A stretch of 23,528 nt of DNA from Nitrospiraceae bacterium UBA6905 (lineage in GTDB: Bacteria; Nitrospirota; Thermodesulfovibrionia; Thermodesulfovibrionales; UBA6898): the NCBI GenBank assembly GCA_002451165.1, contig DKBH01000011.1:1-23528 (forward strand). The letters are read 5' to 3'. The translations under genes were made by a program, and so were the position numbers. Of the stretch, positions 23,031 through 23,528 are shown in pieces. Below the pieces are notes generated by a model, which saw only the letters and a program-made list of their open reading frames with translations, had not been told where the DNA came from and made no database searches. The first letter of the stretch is position 1. The number at the start of each line of letters is the position of its first letter.

Positions 23031-23351
23031 TTATTTCTTCTTTATTTTTGATAGGAGTACCATAGAGAGCGTAAAGTGTGGGAACTCTTCATTCTTTACG
23101 GTGCGGTAAAAGTCGCAATCCTCGCAATTTCCGAACTTTTGAGCAAACGTGCCCTGCACCTCTCCATTGCAGAAAGTTCCTGCTACAGCCCAGCAGGCTC
23201 TTCCGGCATGCGTACCTTCATGGATGCCGTCAAGCTCCTCATTCAGTGTTACTGGACATGTTCCAAGTTTTTTTTCAAGTATGCCACCCGGCTGACGGCC
23301 GCACTCTTTGAACTCCCAGCAGTTCAGTTTTTTTCTCAAGCTCATATGCAT
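23031..23351 (-). CDS. Cysteine-rich 'two-CW' domain protein
   Basis: A 106-residue protein from the ATG of MHMSLRKKLNCWEF, chosen because GGAGG lies exactly 6 bases upstream (ATG 23345 is a second option). Seven cysteines (11, 17, 32, 53, 61, 76, 79) sit in a pattern with two Cys-Trp pairs (11-12 and 53-54) and the conserved RACWAVAGTFCNGEVQGTFAQK then NCEDCDFY. This domain is found alone or attached to signalling proteins in anaerobes and likely binds metal or an Fe-S/heme group, but its role is not established. There is no signal peptide, so it is probably cytosolic. Confidence 0.78.
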   Translation of the reverse strand: MHMSLRKKLNCWEFKECGRQPGGILEKKLGTCPVTLNEELDGIHEGTHAGRACWAVAGTFCNGEVQGTFAQKFGNCEDCDFYRTVKNEEFPHFTLSMVLLSKIKKK

Positions 23352-23445
23352 TTTTCCCCTCCAAGTCCATACTATCATAAAAATCAAATTGTTCTTTTAT
23401 AAAAAACATTCTATTTTAAATTAAATAAAGAAAAATAAAGAAAAC

Positions 23446-23528
23446 ATGATAATTTGCGTCGGGGATATATATTTGTCGGAAGATGAGATAGGTAAATACA
23501 GGTCGATAGTGTCGGAAAAGCACCTGAT
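23446..23528 (+). CDS. Possible 5' end of an unidentified gene (partial)
   Basis: An ATG at 23446 opens a frame that stays open to the end of the window (27 codons, beginning MIICVGDIYLSEDEIGKYR). The other two plus-strand frames contain stops in the same stretch. No clear Shine-Dalgarno sequence precedes it, though the spacer before it (23388-23445) is strikingly A+T-rich, as expected of a divergent promoter region. The product is not recognised. Confidence 0.35.
   Translation, partial: MIICVGDIYLSEDEIGKYRSIVSEKHL

Overview
The window reads as one contiguous stretch of an ordinary Gram-negative bacterial chromosome with roughly balanced base composition. The combination of a futalosine-route menaquinone pair, a tetraheme c-type cytochrome, DUF507 proteins, an AsmA/YdbH-like envelope protein and a phosphofructokinase with a pyrophosphate-type signature suggests a Nitrospirota- or Desulfobacterota-like anaerobe. 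That assignment is inference; no rRNA or tRNA gene lies here to settle it. I see no transposon, prophage or CRISPR array.

Left block (1-7135), almost all on the minus strand. A long leader with a c-di-AMP (ydaO/yuaA-type) riboswitch sits behind a good sigma-70 promoter. It precedes two tandem KUP potassium transporters and a DUF2400/TIGR02757 protein. A second near-consensus promoter lies between the two transporter genes, so the second copy may escape the riboswitch. Upstream is an RNase R gene whose start codon abuts a perfect hairpin and overlaps a tiny upstream ORF.

Middle block (7375-13917, minus). Reading in the direction of transcription the genes are phosphofructokinase (PPi-type active-site residues), a YihY/BrkB membrane protein, a 1070-residue AsmA/YdbH-like protein and a DUF1318 (YdbL-like) lipoprotein. 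The last two resemble the enterobacterial ydbH-ynbE-ydbL intermembrane lipid-bridge locus. The YnbE-like part appears to be fused onto the YdbL-like protein. A secreted CAP-domain protein is transcribed divergently from pfk.

Redox/menaquinone block (14900-18830, minus). This holds a lone four-heme periplasmic cytochrome, a 594-base stretch with no recognisable gene, a 55-residue FmdB-type zinc ribbon, and mqnE-mqnC overlapping by four bases. Both Mqn proteins carry basic inserts relative to the usual family pattern.

Ribosomal block (18950-22922, plus). rpsF-ssb-rpsR are driven by an extended -10 promoter. They are followed by two tandem divergent DUF507 genes, a membrane-anchored double-GAF diguanylate cyclase whose start lies 67 bases inside the preceding gene, and a small HNH nuclease-like protein. 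The window closes with a cysteine-rich 'two-CW' protein on the minus strand, an extremely A+T-rich divergent spacer, and the start of a possible gene running off the end.

The most notable system is the c-di-AMP-controlled potassium-import operon with two KUP paralogs and two promoters. The YdbH/YnbE-YdbL fusion locus and the ribosomal-DUF507-cyclase overlap arrangement come next.
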